From the NCBI RefSeq assembly GCF_014203355.1, contig NZ_JACHIR010000001.1:4528038-4592037 (forward strand): 64,000 nt of DNA, in the 5' to 3' direction. Numbering within the stretch: position 1 is the first letter of the stretch; each line of letters opens with the position of its first letter. The notes beneath the pieces are model-generated. The model did no database searches, had not been told where the DNA came from, and saw only the letters and a program-made list of their open reading frames with translations. Positions 55,529 through 64,000 of the stretch are shown here, piece after piece. The DNA comes from Kutzneria kofuensis. Lineage in GTDB: Bacteria > Actinomycetota > Actinomycetes > Mycobacteriales > Pseudonocardiaceae. Position numbers and translations under genes: made by a program.

Positions 55529-55600
55529 ACGCGCAGTTGTGGCTCGGCGGGGCCGGGGCTGTCTCCGGCCGAGTTCGACACGGCCGCACAGGGTGGTGTG

Positions 55601-55606
55601 TACCGT
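55601..55606 (+). promoter_or_regulatory. -10 element for leaderless GNAT gene
   Basis: TACCGT, six bases, then GTG at 55613. Confidence 0.5.
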
Positions 55607-55612
55607 GCTCCG

Positions 55613-56113
55613 GTGCCCATGATCGAACGCATGCGGCTTGACCATGCCGCTGCCGTACTCGTGTTCGAGCGGGAGAACCGCGCCTATTTCGCGGCGTCGG
55701 TGTCCGACCGGGGTGACGACTACTTCACGGGATTCCAGCAGCGGTTTCGCCTCCTGCTCGCGGAGCAGGACGCCGGCGTGTGCCATTTTCATGTGGTGGT
55801 CGGAGACGACGGTCAGGTGCTGGGCCGGGTGAACCTGGTCGACGTGGCCGATGGCTCCGCTGAGCTGGGATTCCGGGTCGCGCAGAAGGCCGCGGGCCAG
55901 GGGGTGGCCACCGCCGCTGTGCGCCAGGTGTGCGCGACGGCGGCGCGGGATTACGGGCTGCGGAGCCTGCGGGCTTCCGCGGCAGCCGACAACGCCGGCT
56001 CCCGGGCAGTGCTCAGCCGCGTCGGGTTCGTCCCGACAGGCGAGGAGATCCTCCTGGCCGGCCGTCCCGGGCATCGTTACCTCCTGTCGCTGGCCGGTCC
56101 CACGCCGCACTGA
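55613..56113 (+). CDS. GNAT acetyltransferase (RimJ type)
   Basis: A 166-residue protein. MRLDHAAAVLVFERENRAYF opens the fold; LGFRVAQKAAGQGVATAAV is the acetyl-CoA site (Q/RxxGxG/A), and GSRAVLSRVGFVPTGEE closes it. It is close to ribosomal-protein or small-molecule N-acetyltransferases. The GTG start fits the leaderless -10; an ATG at 55619 is an alternative. Confidence 0.82.
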   Translation: MPMIERMRLDHAAAVLVFERENRAYFAASVSDRGDDYFTGFQQRFRLLLAEQDAGVCHFHVVVGDDGQVLGRVNLVDVADGSAELGFRVAQKAAGQGVATAAVRQVCATAARDYGLRSLRASAAADNAGSRAVLSRVGFVPTGEEILLAGRPGHRYLLSLAGPTPH

Positions 56114-56154
56114 GCGGCTTCATCGAGTGCGTGGTGGAGACTGCGGGCCGCACC

Positions 56155-56424
56155 ATGTGGGAGTTCTCCGGCGGTCGGACCGGCGGCAACCGGTACCTGG
56201 TGCTGGGCCTCGGCGCGGGGCCGGCCGCCGACCTCGCCGTGCCGTCCGACCAGGACGAGCTGATCGCGTACGGGCCGTTGCTGTCCGACGACGGCGCCAG
56301 TTGGCTGGGTACGGCGGTGCTGGTCCGGGCATCGGACCCGGCCACGGCGCGCGCCGTCCTGACCGCGGGTCGGTACGCCGACATCGAGGTGCACAACTGG
56401 CAGTTCGGCGGGCGGCCGTCCTGA
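56155..56424 (+). CDS. YciI-like protein
   Basis: An 89-residue protein. ELIAYGPLLSDDGASWLGTA followed by a VRASDPATARAVLTAGRYAD segment and VHNWQFGG matches the YCII domain (dimeric ferredoxin-like fold), although the usual N-terminal His motif is not seen. It lies just after the GNAT gene and is probably in its transcript. The start is uncertain; GTG at 56131 is possible. Confidence 0.55.
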   Translation: MWEFSGGRTGGNRYLVLGLGAGPAADLAVPSDQDELIAYGPLLSDDGASWLGTAVLVRASDPATARAVLTAGRYADIEVHNWQFGGRPS

Positions 56425-56615
56425 GGATTCGACCCGTCTGACTGTCCACAGTGGATAAGGGACTGCCCCGGACCAGGGGGGTGGGTGCCGGGGCAGTCGG
56501 TGCTCGCCTCCGTCATGGGGGGAGGGACGGGGCGTGCGGTACAAGGGTACGTCCACCGCGCCAGTTTCACCGGATCGGCGCTCGATTGCCGGTATCGCTG
56601 CTGATCAACGCGATG

Positions 56616-56621
56616 TACGGT
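56616..56621 (+). promoter_or_regulatory. -10 element upstream of a mini-ORF
   Basis: TACGGT, seven bases, then ATG at 56629, the first codon of a five-codon frame. Confidence 0.45.
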
Positions 56622-56628
56622 GCCGTGC

Positions 56629-56646
56629 ATGGGGTCTGCGACCTGA
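56629..56646 (+). CDS. Five-codon leader ORF coupled to the CxxC protein
   Basis: ATG GGG TCT GCG ACC TGA, encoding MGSAT. Its stop lies one base before the start ATG of the next gene (TGA-C-ATG). With the leaderless -10 it could serve to load ribosomes for the downstream gene, which lacks a ribosome site. Confidence 0.35.
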   Translation: MGSAT

Positions 56647-56647
56647 C

Positions 56648-56848
56648 ATGGGCGGCGACGAGGACGACGAGGAGCTGCCGGACTACCGCGAGCCGAGGAC
56701 GGTGTGCCACCTGTGCGGCGGAGTGGGCGAGATCGCCCACCCGGTGCTGGGGGTCCTGGGCGGCGTGCCGAGAACGGTGAACGCGGGCAGGGTCTGCTAC
56801 CTGTGCGAGGGCGATTCGGCGTTGCCGGGGCAGTGCCCGCCGCTCTGA
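56648..56848 (+). CDS. Small double-CxxC zinc-ribbon-like protein
   Basis: A 66-residue protein. After an acidic start (GGDEDDEELPDY), VCHLCGGVG and VCYLCEG form two CxxC knuckles about 30 residues apart, as in a zinc ribbon or DnaJ-like zinc centre. Function is unknown. The frame is open back to 56534, but this ATG gives a compact domain and is coupled to the mini-ORF. Confidence 0.6.
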   Translation: MGGDEDDEELPDYREPRTVCHLCGGVGEIAHPVLGVLGGVPRTVNAGRVCYLCEGDSALPGQCPPL

Positions 56849-56868
56849 GCCGGCCGACACCCGCCGAT

Positions 56869-58035
56869 CTACCGGACGTCGGCGGAGAACAGGCGCGGGG
56901 CGTACTCGGGGAGGGCGGGGCCGATCCGGACCGGCACGCCACTACCGAGGTCCAAGGCCTGGAGCTGGGTGGTGACGGGCTGGTGGATGCTGATCGGGTG
57001 GCTGTGGCGCAGGAGGTACAGCCGGCCGGGGTGGCGCACTGAGAAAGCCAGGCCGGCGACGGCCGGCAGGGTGGCGTCGAGCAGGGAGTACACCCGTCGG
57101 GCGCCGGAGGACAGGTCGACGGTGACGACCTGGGTGGGGTCGGTCGGCCGAGCGGCGGAGATGCCGAAGGCGAGGGAGCGGCCGCCGGGGGACAGGGCGC
57201 TGTCGGCCAGCGTGACACCGGAGAACCAGGCGTCGGGGAGCAGGGTGAACTGGCCACGCCTGACCAGCCAGTAGCCGGCGAAGGTGTGCACCAACGCGAC
57301 GCCGTCGGCGCTGAGCTGGAAGCCGTCGGCGATGCTGCCGTCGGGGGCCTGCACGGGGGAGAACTGGCCGCCGCGGGAGGCCGAGACGATGGTGCCGGAC
57401 TCGGTGACGGAGTAGAGGCGGTCGTCGCCGTAGGCCAGGGGGAACCGGATGTCCTTGGCGCCGAAGCGAAGGGCCCCCTCGTACTGCAGAGCCGGCAACC
57501 CACCCGGGCCGCCGAGGGCGGCGGGGTAGGTGCCGAGGACATGCGGCCGGGTGAAGGGCAACGCTGGGTAACCGCGGAGGACATAGCCGCCGTCGACGGG
57601 CTCCATGGTGACGATCTCGGTCCCGGCCGGCGTGAGGTCGATGGGCACCTCGGAGTGGTGCACGGTGAGCCGCAGAGGCGCCACCCACGAAGCCTGAGCG
57701 GCACCGATGCCGAGGGTGAGAGTCCTTGTGCCGTCGGCATTGTCGACGTCGAGGTCGACGGCGTCGAAGAGGAAGCGGAAGCCGGCGCGGGAAGCGCCGC
57801 TGACCATGGTGCCGGTGCTGACGGCGGTCCCGAAGCGCAGAGTGCGGGGCACACGGTTGTCCTCGACGGCGACGCTGCCGTCGGCGCCGTAGACACGGAG
57901 CGTGGTGCCGCCGACCTCGTAGTGCTCGGCGGTGCCCAGCACGTGTTCGTCCAGGACGGGCGTGGCCTGGGCGACGCCCGACCCCACCAGCAGCAGCGCG
58001 GCCACGACCGGCACAAGCCTCACGATTGCCCCCAT
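56869..58035 (-). CDS. Secreted beta-propeller-like protein
   Basis: A 388-residue protein. Signal peptide [18 protein letters not shown] ends near residue 24. The mature part has repeated strand patterns ([62 protein letters not shown]) like WD40/TolB-type propellers. No catalytic residues are recognised. ATG at 58035 and GTG at 58023 both have possible ribosome sites. It is divergent from gpmA. Confidence 0.6.
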   Translation of the reverse strand: MGAIVRLVPVVAALLLVGSGVAQATPVLDEHVLGTAEHYEVGGTTLRVYGADGSVAVEDNRVPRTLRFGTAVSTGTMVSGASRAGFRFLFDAVDLDVDNADGTRTLTLGIGAAQASWVAPLRLTVHHSEVPIDLTPAGTEIVTMEPVDGGYVLRGYPALPFTRPHVLGTYPAALGGPGGLPALQYEGALRFGAKDIRFPLAYGDDRLYSVTESGTIVSASRGGQFSPVQAPDGSIADGFQLSADGVALVHTFAGYWLVRRGQFTLLPDAWFSGVTLADSALSPGGRSLAFGISAARPTDPTQVVTVDLSSGARRVYSLLDATLPAVAGLAFSVRHPGRLYLLRHSHPISIHQPVTTQLQALDLGSGVPVRIGPALPEYAPRLFSADVR

Positions 58036-58095
58036 CTTCCCAGTTCCGAGGTGACCGTAGCGGATCACCGAACCCCGTCTGGCAGGCTTGCCGCC

Positions 58096-58833
58096 ATGAG
58101 CCTTGTCCTGCTGCGTCACGGTGAGAGCGTCTGGAACGCCGAGAACCTGTTCACCGGTTGGGTGGACGTCCCCCTGTCCGACAAGGGCCTCGCGGAGGCG
58201 AAGCGCGGCGGTGAGCTGCTGAAGGACGCGGGCCTGCTGCCTGACGTCCTGCACACCTCGCTGCTGCGCCGCGCGATCTCCACGGCCAACATCGCGCTGG
58301 ACACCGCCGACCGGCACTGGATCCCGGTCCGCCGCGACTGGCGCCTCAACGAGCGCCACTACGGCGCCCTCCAGGGCAAGAACAAGAAGCAGACCCTGGA
58401 GGAGTACGGCGAGGAGCAGTTCATGCTCTGGCGTCGCTCGTACGACACCCCGCCGCCGGAGATCGAGCTGGGCAGCGAGTTCAGCCAGGACGCCGACCCG
58501 CGCTACGCCGACCTCGGCCCGACGGCGCCGCGCACGGAGTGCCTGAAGGACGTCGTCACCCGGCTGCTGCCGTACTGGGAGTCGGCGATCGTGCCGGACC
58601 TCAGGGCGGGCAAGACCGTCCTGGTCGCGGCGCACGGCAACTCGCTTCGTGCCCTGGTCAAGCACCTGGACGGCGTCTCCGACGAGGCGATCGCCAAGCT
58701 GAACATCCCCACCGGCATCCCGCTGCGCTACGACCTGGACGAGAACCTGAAGCCGGTCACGCCGGGCGGCACCTACCTCGACCCGGACGCGGCCGCGGAC
58801 GCCATCCAGGCCGTCGCCAACCAGGGACGCTGA
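58096..58833 (+). CDS. gpmA: 2,3-bisphosphoglycerate-dependent phosphoglycerate mutase
   Basis: A 245-residue glycolytic enzyme. The phosphohistidine motif is [40 protein letters not shown] and [17 protein letters not shown] (second His) complete the site. Length and all catalytic residues are normal. The gene matches gpm1 (Rv0489) in the backbone before senX3. Confidence 0.96.
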   Translation: MSLVLLRHGESVWNAENLFTGWVDVPLSDKGLAEAKRGGELLKDAGLLPDVLHTSLLRRAISTANIALDTADRHWIPVRRDWRLNERHYGALQGKNKKQTLEEYGEEQFMLWRRSYDTPPPEIELGSEFSQDADPRYADLGPTAPRTECLKDVVTRLLPYWESAIVPDLRAGKTVLVAAHGNSLRALVKHLDGVSDEAIAKLNIPTGIPLRYDLDENLKPVTPGGTYLDPDAAADAIQAVANQGR

Positions 58834-58860
58834 GCCGACGGGCCGCCAACGGCGTCGGCC

Positions 58861-59523
58861 CTACCGAACCCCGAGGTCGCGTGCCCGCAGCCCGGCCTGG
58901 AAGCGGGAGTCGGCCTCCAGCAGCTCCATCAGCTCGGCCACGCGCCGCCGGTAGGTCCGCAGCGACAGGCCGAGCTTGCGCGCCGAGGCCTCGTCGGTGA
59001 GCCCGGAGCCGAGCATCTTGGCCACCTCACGGTTGCGCTCGTCCAGCGTCGGCTCGTCGAAGTCGGCGAGGTCCACGCCCGAGTCCCAGGTGACCTCGAA
59101 CAGCATGGCCAGGCCGGCGACCACGTCCGGGGCCTGCACGATCGCGTAGTTGCGCACGCCGTCGACCGGCGGGCCGGCGGTGATCGCGATCCTGCGGTCG
59201 ATGATGATCGTCTCGTGCGGCAGCGGCGTGCGGCAGATCCGCACCCCGACGCCGACACCAACGAGCTCGGTCAACTCCGCGGCGTACGCCGTGTCGGCGA
59301 ACACCTCCGGGTTGTAGACCTTGCGCATGCGCACACCCGACGCGATGCGCCGACGCACCCGCTCGACGATGCCGTCGCGCATTTCCATCATGGCCCAGGT
59401 GGACAGGTCGCGAGCCGCGCAGGTGAACTCGTGCTTGGCCTCGAACAGGTGCTGCGCCCTCGCGCAAAGCTCGCGCTCGCCATGAAGGACGACGACGTGG
59501 TCCACGGGTTCAGTCTCCGCCAT
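58861..59523 (-). CDS. Helix-turn-helix transcriptional regulator (LuxR/TrmB-like)
   Basis: A 220-residue protein. Residues 10-130 resemble the phospholipase-D-like sensor half of actinomycete TrmB/LuxR regulators (ARDLSTWAMMEMRDGIVERV, TPLPHETIIIDRRIAI). The C-terminal helix-turn-helix is LTDEASARKLGLSLRTYRRR. The bound signal is unknown. It is divergent from the aldo/keto reductase gene, a likely target. Confidence 0.75.
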   Translation of the reverse strand: MAETEPVDHVVVLHGERELCARAQHLFEAKHEFTCAARDLSTWAMMEMRDGIVERVRRRIASGVRMRKVYNPEVFADTAYAAELTELVGVGVGVRICRTPLPHETIIIDRRIAITAGPPVDGVRNYAIVQAPDVVAGLAMLFEVTWDSGVDLADFDEPTLDERNREVAKMLGSGLTDEASARKLGLSLRTYRRRVAELMELLEADSRFQAGLRARDLGVR

Positions 59524-59581
59524 CGTGGACACTTCTGGCCAACAGCGAGCGTTCGCCCGGCGCGAAGACGAGGCTGGGCTC

Positions 59582-60451
59582 ATGACATCGAACATCTCCG
59601 CGACGAAGGCGGGGCACTGGGACCTCGGCGGACGGCAGGTGGCGCGCCTCGGCTACGGCACGATGCAGCTCACCGGCCCGGGCGTGATGGGCCCGCCCAG
59701 GGACCGCGCCGAGGCGGTCGCCGTGCTGCGCCGGGCCGTCGAGCTGGGCGTCAACCACATCGACACCAGCGACTACTACGGCCCGTACGTGGCCAACGAG
59801 ATCCTCCGCGAGGCGCTGCACCCGTACACCGACGACCTGGTCCTGGTGACGAAGGTCGGCGCGCGCCGCACCCCGGACGGCGGGTGGCCGGAGGCGCTGA
59901 GCCCGGACGAGCTGCGCGAGGCCGTGCACGACAACCTCAGGCGGCTGGGCGTCGAGCAGATCGGCGTGGTCAACCTGCGCATGCCCGGCTTCGCCGAGCC
60001 GGAGGACCGCTCCGTGGAGGAGCCGTTCACGGTGCTGGCCGAGCTCCGTGAGCAGGGCCTGATCGGGCAGCTCGGCGTGAGCAACGTCACGCCGGCCCAG
60101 CTCGCGGAGGCGCAGAAGATCGCGCCGGTCGTCTGCGTGCAGAACCTCTACAACATCGTCCAGCGCCGGGACGAGGAGCTGGTCCGCATCTGCGCCGACC
60201 AGGGCATCGCCTACGTGCCGTTCTTCCCGCTCGGCGGCTTCGAGCTGGTCTCCGACCCGCGGGTGAAGGCGGTCGCCGACCGCCACAACGCGACCGTGCC
60301 GCAGGTGGCGCTGGCCTGGCTGTTCCAGCGCTCGCCGAACCTGCTGGCGATCCCGGGCACCTCCTCGGTCGCGCACCTGGAGGAGAACATCGCCGGGGCG
60401 TCGCTGCGGCTGTCCGAGGAGGACGTCGCGGCGCTCGACGGCATCGCCTGA
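59582..60451 (+). CDS. Aldo/keto reductase
   Basis: A 289-residue TIM-barrel oxidoreductase. HIDTSDYYGPYVANEILREA carries the catalytic Asp and Tyr; LVLVTKVG the Lys; QNLYNIVQRRDEELV and AIPGTSSVAHLEENI the NADP site. It belongs to the YajO/Tas-like AKR group. The substrate is unknown. It shares its promoter region with the adjacent regulator. Confidence 0.9.
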   Translation: MTSNISATKAGHWDLGGRQVARLGYGTMQLTGPGVMGPPRDRAEAVAVLRRAVELGVNHIDTSDYYGPYVANEILREALHPYTDDLVLVTKVGARRTPDGGWPEALSPDELREAVHDNLRRLGVEQIGVVNLRMPGFAEPEDRSVEEPFTVLAELREQGLIGQLGVSNVTPAQLAEAQKIAPVVCVQNLYNIVQRRDEELVRICADQGIAYVPFFPLGGFELVSDPRVKAVADRHNATVPQVALAWLFQRSPNLLAIPGTSSVAHLEENIAGASLRLSEEDVAALDGIA

Positions 60452-60477
60452 CGTTCACCCCGCCGAGCGACCGCGTT

Positions 60478-60531
60478 GTCACATGAGCCACTCATGTGGG
60501 CTCCGGAAGCCACGTGAGTGGCTCATGTGAC
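60478..60531. repeat. Long nested palindrome
   Basis: A 22-bp inverted repeat (60478-60499/60510-60531) with one G-U mismatch and a 10-base loop. Each arm itself holds CATGAG-CCA-CTCATG-like dyads, so alternative cruciforms are possible. It sits 26 bases after the reductase stop and may end that transcript, but its nested form looks more like a dispersed palindromic repeat. Confidence 0.75.
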
Positions 60532-60650
60532 ACCCCAAGGACACGGTTGGGTGAACGGCAGCTGACGCGGGGTGGAACACTGCCGCGCCCAGGTGTAGCC
60601 GGTGTCACGGTTGCGCCCTGAGGGGTAGGCCGGCAGGCCCCTGACCTGCT

Positions 60651-60656
60651 TACGAT
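60651..60656 (+). promoter_or_regulatory. -10 element for leaderless senX3
   Basis: TACGAT, seven bases, then GTG at 60664. The in-frame ATG at 60655 would lie inside the -10 box. Confidence 0.55.
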
Positions 60657-60663
60657 GCGTGCC

Positions 60664-61935
60664 GTGACCGCATCGGGCTATCTCGCCCTGTCGATCGGCC
60701 TACTGGTGATCGGCTTGCTGGTTGGTTCCCTCATCGGCCGCGCCGCGGCCAGACGGACCGCATCGCAGCCGGTCGTCCTCACCGTTTCCGATCTCGTGCA
60801 GCGCGTGGTGCACTCCGCGCACAACGGCGTCGTCGTGCTCAACCACTTCGGCGACGTCGTGCTGCACAACCCGCGCGCCGCCGCGCTGGGCGTGGTCCGG
60901 GGCAGCCAGGTCGACGACCGCGCCCGCAAGGCCGCGGAGCTGGTCGCCGCCTCCGGCGAGGTGATGGAGGTCGACCTGTCGCCGCTGCAGGCGCGCGGCG
61001 GCCGGCAGCCCGAGGCGGTCCGCGGCGAGGTCCGGCCGCTCGGCGACGGCTTCACCGTGGTCGACGCGAGCGACGAGTCCGAGGCCGTCCGGCTGGAGGC
61101 GATCCGCCGCGACTTCGTCGCCAACGTCAGCCACGAGCTCAAGACCCCCGTCGGCGCGCTGGCGCTGCTGGCCGAGGCGGTCCTGGACGCCGCCGACGAC
61201 CAGGCCGAGGTGCGCCGGTTCAGCAGCAAGATCCTGCACGAGGCGACCCGGCTGGGCCGCCTGGTCACCGAGCTGATCGCGCTGTCCCGGCTGCAGGGCG
61301 CCGAGCAGCTGCCGGAGATGACCCCGGTCGGGGTGGACGAGGTCGTGCGCGAGGCGCTCGGCCGCAGCCGGCTGGCCGCCGAGTCCGCCGGCATCGAGAT
61401 CACCACCGACGACAACAGCGAGCTCGTCGTGGACGGCGACCGGACGCTGCTGGTCACGGCGCTGAGCAACCTGCTGGACAACGCCATCGCCTACTCGCAG
61501 CCGGGCAGCCCGGTGTCGGTCAGCCGCCGCACCGAGGACGGCTTCGTCGAGATCGCGGTCACCGACCGCGGCATGGGCATCGCCCCCGACCAGCAGCACC
61601 GGGTGTTCGAGCGGTTCTACCGGGCCGACCCGGCGCGCTCGCGGATGACCGGCGGCACCGGGCTGGGGCTGGCCATCGTCAAGCATGTCGCCGCCAACCA
61701 CGGCGGCGAGGTGAAGCTGTGGAGTCTGCCCGGCACCGGGTCGACCTTCACGCTGCGGATCCCGGCCCACGGCGCGCCCGCGCCGCGGGCCGGCGACGAA
61801 CCGGAAGGAACGCGGCCCGAACCGGCCGTGACCGACAGGAACAACGGGCACGTCCCGACCGGAGACACCAGGCTCGTCCCGACCGGGGCGGACGGTGCGG
61901 ACGCCGTCGACGGCGATCATGGAGGAAAGCTGTGA
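60664..61935 (+). CDS. senX3: Sensor histidine kinase SenX3
   Basis: A 423-residue protein. An N-terminal membrane helix (about 5-26) is followed by a PAS-like domain (about 45-140), HisKA with FVANVSHELKTPVGAL (H157 phosphorylated), and an HATPase domain with NLLDNAIAYS, DRGMGIAPDQQ and GGTGLGLAIVKHV. It senses phosphate limitation together with the Pst system in relatives. The start follows the leaderless -10; ATG at 60655 adds three residues. It overlaps regX3 by four bases. Confidence 0.94.
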   Translation: MTASGYLALSIGLLVIGLLVGSLIGRAAARRTASQPVVLTVSDLVQRVVHSAHNGVVVLNHFGDVVLHNPRAAALGVVRGSQVDDRARKAAELVAASGEVMEVDLSPLQARGGRQPEAVRGEVRPLGDGFTVVDASDESEAVRLEAIRRDFVANVSHELKTPVGALALLAEAVLDAADDQAEVRRFSSKILHEATRLGRLVTELIALSRLQGAEQLPEMTPVGVDEVVREALGRSRLAAESAGIEITTDDNSELVVDGDRTLLVTALSNLLDNAIAYSQPGSPVSVSRRTEDGFVEIAVTDRGMGIAPDQQHRVFERFYRADPARSRMTGGTGLGLAIVKHVAANHGGEVKLWSLPGTGSTFTLRIPAHGAPAPRAGDEPEGTRPEPAVTDRNNGHVPTGDTRLVPTGADGADAVDGDHGGKL

Positions 61936-62612
61936 CCAGGGTGCTCATCGTCGAGGACGAGGAGTCCTTCGCCGATCCGCTCGCCTTCCTGCTGCGCAAG
62001 GAGGGCTTCACCGCCGCGCTGGCCGGCACCGGCCAGGAGGCGCTCGAGGAGTTCGACCGCAACGGCGCCGACATCGTGCTGCTCGACCTGATGCTGCCCG
62101 GCATGAGCGGCACGGACGTGTGCAAGGCGCTGCGCCAGCGCTCGGCCGTGCCGGTGATCATGGTCACGGCGCGGGACAGCGAGATCGACAAGGTGGTCGG
62201 CCTCGAACTGGGCGCCGACGACTACGTCACCAAGCCGTACTCGGCCCGGGAGCTGATCGCCCGCATCCGCGCCGTGCTGCGTCGCGGCGGCGAGTCCGAG
62301 GAGCTGTTGCCGCAGGTCCTGGAGGCCGGCCCGGTCCGGATGGACGTGGAACGGCACGTGGTCACCGTGGACGGCGCCGAGGTGTCGCTGCCGCTCAAGG
62401 AGTTCGACCTGCTGGAGTACCTGCTGCGCAACGTGGGCCGGGTGCTGACCCGGGGCCAGCTGATCGACCGGGTGTGGGGCGCGGACTACGTCGGCGACAC
62501 CAAGACGCTGGACGTGCACGTCAAGCGGCTGCGCTCCAAGATCGAGCCGGACCCGTCCGCCCCGCAGCACCTGGTGACCGTGCGCGGGCTCGGCTACAAG
62601 TTCGAGTCCTGA
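61932..62612 (+). CDS. regX3: Response regulator RegX3
   Basis: A 226-residue OmpR/PhoB-type regulator. The receiver has the acidic pair VEDEE, D52 in LLDLMLPG as phosphate acceptor, VTAR and KPYS. The winged-helix output (about 130-226) has LLEYLLRNVGRVLTRGQLID and VHVKRLRSKIE. GGAGGAAAGCT precedes the GTG inside senX3. A strong hairpin follows, so the pair is one operon. Confidence 0.95.
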   Translation: MTRVLIVEDEESFADPLAFLLRKEGFTAALAGTGQEALEEFDRNGADIVLLDLMLPGMSGTDVCKALRQRSAVPVIMVTARDSEIDKVVGLELGADDYVTKPYSARELIARIRAVLRRGGESEELLPQVLEAGPVRMDVERHVVTVDGAEVSLPLKEFDLLEYLLRNVGRVLTRGQLIDRVWGADYVGDTKTLDVHVKRLRSKIEPDPSAPQHLVTVRGLGYKFES

Positions 62613-62624
62613 TCCCGCCGCGTG

Positions 62625-62657
62625 CCCCATCCGGTGGAAGCGCTTCACCGGATGGGG
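62625..62657 (+). terminator. Terminator of senX3-regX3
   Basis: CCCCATCCGGTGGAAGC pairs with GCTTCACCGGATGGGG with one bulged G, 12 bases after the regX3 stop. Confidence 0.75.
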
Positions 62658-62684
62658 GATTACGGGATTGTCACGCCCGCCAGG

Positions 62685-62690
62685 TACGGT
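62685..62690 (+). promoter_or_regulatory. -10 element for leaderless ppx
   Basis: TACGGT, seven bases, then GTG at 62698; same layout as at senX3. Confidence 0.55.
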
Positions 62691-62697
62691 GCTCCGC

Positions 62698-63684
62698 GTG
62701 CGCCTAGGGGTGCTTGATGTCGGGTCGAACACTGTCCACCTGCTGGTGGTGGACGCGCATCGTGGTGCCCATCCGACGCCGATGAGCTCGGAGAAGTCGG
62801 TGCTGCGGCTGGCCGAGCAGCTCACCGGCAGCGGCACGCTGTCCAAGCACGGGGCCGACACGCTGGTCAAGGCGGTCGCCGACGGCAAGGCGTCGGCCGC
62901 CCAGTTCGGCTGCGAGGACCTGATGGCGTTCGCCACCTCGGCGGTGCGCGAGGCCGGCAACTCCGCGACCGTGCTGGAGCGCGTGCGCAAGGAGACGGGC
63001 GTCGACCTGCAGGTGCTCACCGGTGAGGACGAGGCCCGCTACACCTTCCTGGCGGTGCGCCGCTGGTACGGCTGGTCCGCCGGCCGGCTGCTGAACCTGG
63101 ACATCGGCGGCGGCTCGCTGGAGATCGCCGTCGGCCGCGACGAGAGCCCGGACCTGGCCTGCTCGATCCCGCTGGGCGCGGGCCGGGTCACCCGGACCCG
63201 GTTCAAGCACGACCCGCCGAGCCGGCACGAGCTGCGCGACACGGTCGAATGGATCGACGAGCAGCTCGCCCCGGTGGCCAAGCGGGTGCTCCGGCTGGGC
63301 GAGCCGGACCTGGTCGCCGCCACCTCGAAGACGTTCCGCACGCTGGCCCGGCTGACCGGCGCCGCCCCGTCCGGCCAGGGGCCGCGGGTGCGGCGGGTGC
63401 TCACCCACTCGGGGCTGCGCCAGCTGATCGCGTTCATCTCCCGGATGTCCGCCGCGGACCTGGCCGAGCTGGAGGGCGTCAGCGCCGGCCGGTCGGCGCA
63501 GCTGGTCGCCGGCGCACTCGTGGCGGAGGCCACCATGCGAGCGTTGTCACTCACAGAACTCGAGATCTGCCCCTGGGCGCTGCGCGAAGGTGTCATCCTT
63601 CGGCGACTGGACCACACGGACGGCGCTGCGCCGCCCGGCGAGACTGGACGGACGGCGCACTTCGGGGCACGGTGGAATCAATGA
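62698..63684 (+). CDS. ppx: Ppx/GppA family exopolyphosphatase (Rv0496-like)
   Basis: A 328-residue protein of the short mycobacterial type. LGVLDVGSNTVHLLVVDAH is the first phosphate loop, LNLDIGGGSLEIAVG the second, with CEDLMAFATSAVREAGNS between them; the C-terminal SLTELEICPWALREGVIL is conserved. It degrades polyphosphate or pppGpp. The next gene overlaps its stop by ATGA. Confidence 0.92.
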   Translation: MRLGVLDVGSNTVHLLVVDAHRGAHPTPMSSEKSVLRLAEQLTGSGTLSKHGADTLVKAVADGKASAAQFGCEDLMAFATSAVREAGNSATVLERVRKETGVDLQVLTGEDEARYTFLAVRRWYGWSAGRLLNLDIGGGSLEIAVGRDESPDLACSIPLGAGRVTRTRFKHDPPSRHELRDTVEWIDEQLAPVAKRVLRLGEPDLVAATSKTFRTLARLTGAAPSGQGPRVRRVLTHSGLRQLIAFISRMSAADLAELEGVSAGRSAQLVAGALVAEATMRALSLTELEICPWALREGVILRRLDHTDGAAPPGETGRTAHFGARWNQ

Positions 63685-64000
63685 GTCGAGAAAGCGGTTC
63701 CGAGCGCAGTCAGCGCACGGTCGCGGAGTTGCTCGCCCAGTACGGGGCCAACTCCGACGACGGTGCGCCCAGACGTCGTCGGCGCCGGGCCGACGAGCCG
63801 TCCGACACGTCGCCCCAGACGATCATCGACCGGGTGCTGTCGGACAGCGGCAACCTGATGGCCATCCGTGACGACGCGGAGGAGACCACCGTCGGCACGC
63901 AGCCGCCGGTGCGCCAGCAGCAGCCGCCGACGCCGCCCGCGGCGACGTCGCAGCAGCTGCCCAAGCGGCCGGTGCAGCAGCCGCCGCAGGCCGGGCCGCA
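63681..64000 (+). CDS. Rv0497-like hypothetical protein, C-terminus cut by window edge
   Basis: The first 106 residues are present. They are hydrophilic: SQRTVAELLAQYGANSDDG near the start, an Arg run (RRRRRR) and then a Gln/Pro-rich stretch. In mycobacteria the gene after ppx (Rv0497) has such a disordered N-terminus followed by membrane helices, which would lie outside the window. It is translationally coupled to ppx. Confidence 0.75.
   Translation, partial: MSRESGSERSQRTVAELLAQYGANSDDGAPRRRRRRADEPSDTSPQTIIDRVLSDSGNLMAIRDDAEETTVGTQPPVRQQQPPTPPAATSQQLPKRPVQQPPQAGP

Overview
The window is GC-rich (about 70 % by eye) actinobacterial chromosome. A mycothiol gene (mshA), SenX3-RegX3, an HbhA-like protein, L,D-transpeptidase lipoproteins and the gene order of the right half all point to Actinomycetia, most likely Pseudonocardiales. 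From about 33.9 kb to the end the backbone follows Mycobacterium tuberculosis Rv0474-Rv0497: XRE regulator, HbhA, DUF2516, DUF2505/murB, L,D-transpeptidase (LprQ-like), SDR, mshA, YbjN, gpmA, senX3-regX3, ppx, Rv0497-like. Accessory blocks are inserted between these genes.

Left end (1-7.6 kb): a minus-strand pair, a YbaB-like/ADP-ribosyltransferase fusion followed one base later by an ADP-ribosylglycohydrolase (cut by the window edge); then an L,D-transpeptidase, a protein with two RCK domains and a two-helix membrane segment, a 1.2 kb stretch without genes, and a tRNA cluster Glu-Asp-Phe.

8-21 kb: one plus-strand exopolysaccharide locus of Wzx/Wzy type. It holds a polyprenyl-phosphate sugar transferase, a sugar nucleotidyltransferase, three GT2 enzymes, a Wzz-like protein, a Wzy-like polymerase, a Wzx flippase, a WecG/TagA enzyme, a GT4 enzyme and, last, a GNAT-aminotransferase fusion. 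Several of its genes overlap by 4 bases.

21-33.8 kb: mixed genes. They include a secreted proline-rich protein, an ECF-type sigma factor with a very short partner, a class I aminotransferase, DUF445, divergent CGNR and PadR regulators with an ABC/FtsX transporter, a membrane NACHT NTPase, an RpiB-like protein and a PCMT-type methyltransferase.

33.8-47 kb: the conserved backbone. It is interrupted by an IS5-family element that landed exactly in the shared CTAG stop codons of two convergent genes and left both intact.

47-58 kb: an accessory block between YbjN and gpmA. It contains a DUF4349 lipoprotein, an acyl-CoA ligase, a long (CCCCCG)n tract, a methyltransferase, a SpoIIE-type phosphatase coupled to a CarH-like cobalamin protein without a DNA-binding domain, and a rifampicin monooxygenase gene (rox) preceded by a rifamycin-associated element.

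58-64 kb: gpmA, a regulator, an aldo/keto reductase, senX3-regX3, a Ppx/GppA phosphatase and the start of an Rv0497-like gene.

A recurring feature is a TANNNT -10 hexamer 6-7 bases before the start codon with no Shine-Dalgarno sequence (eleven cases). This suggests widespread leaderless transcription and decided several start codons. The strongest candidates for undescribed biology are the YbaB-ART/ARH pair and the phosphatase/cobalamin-sensor pair.
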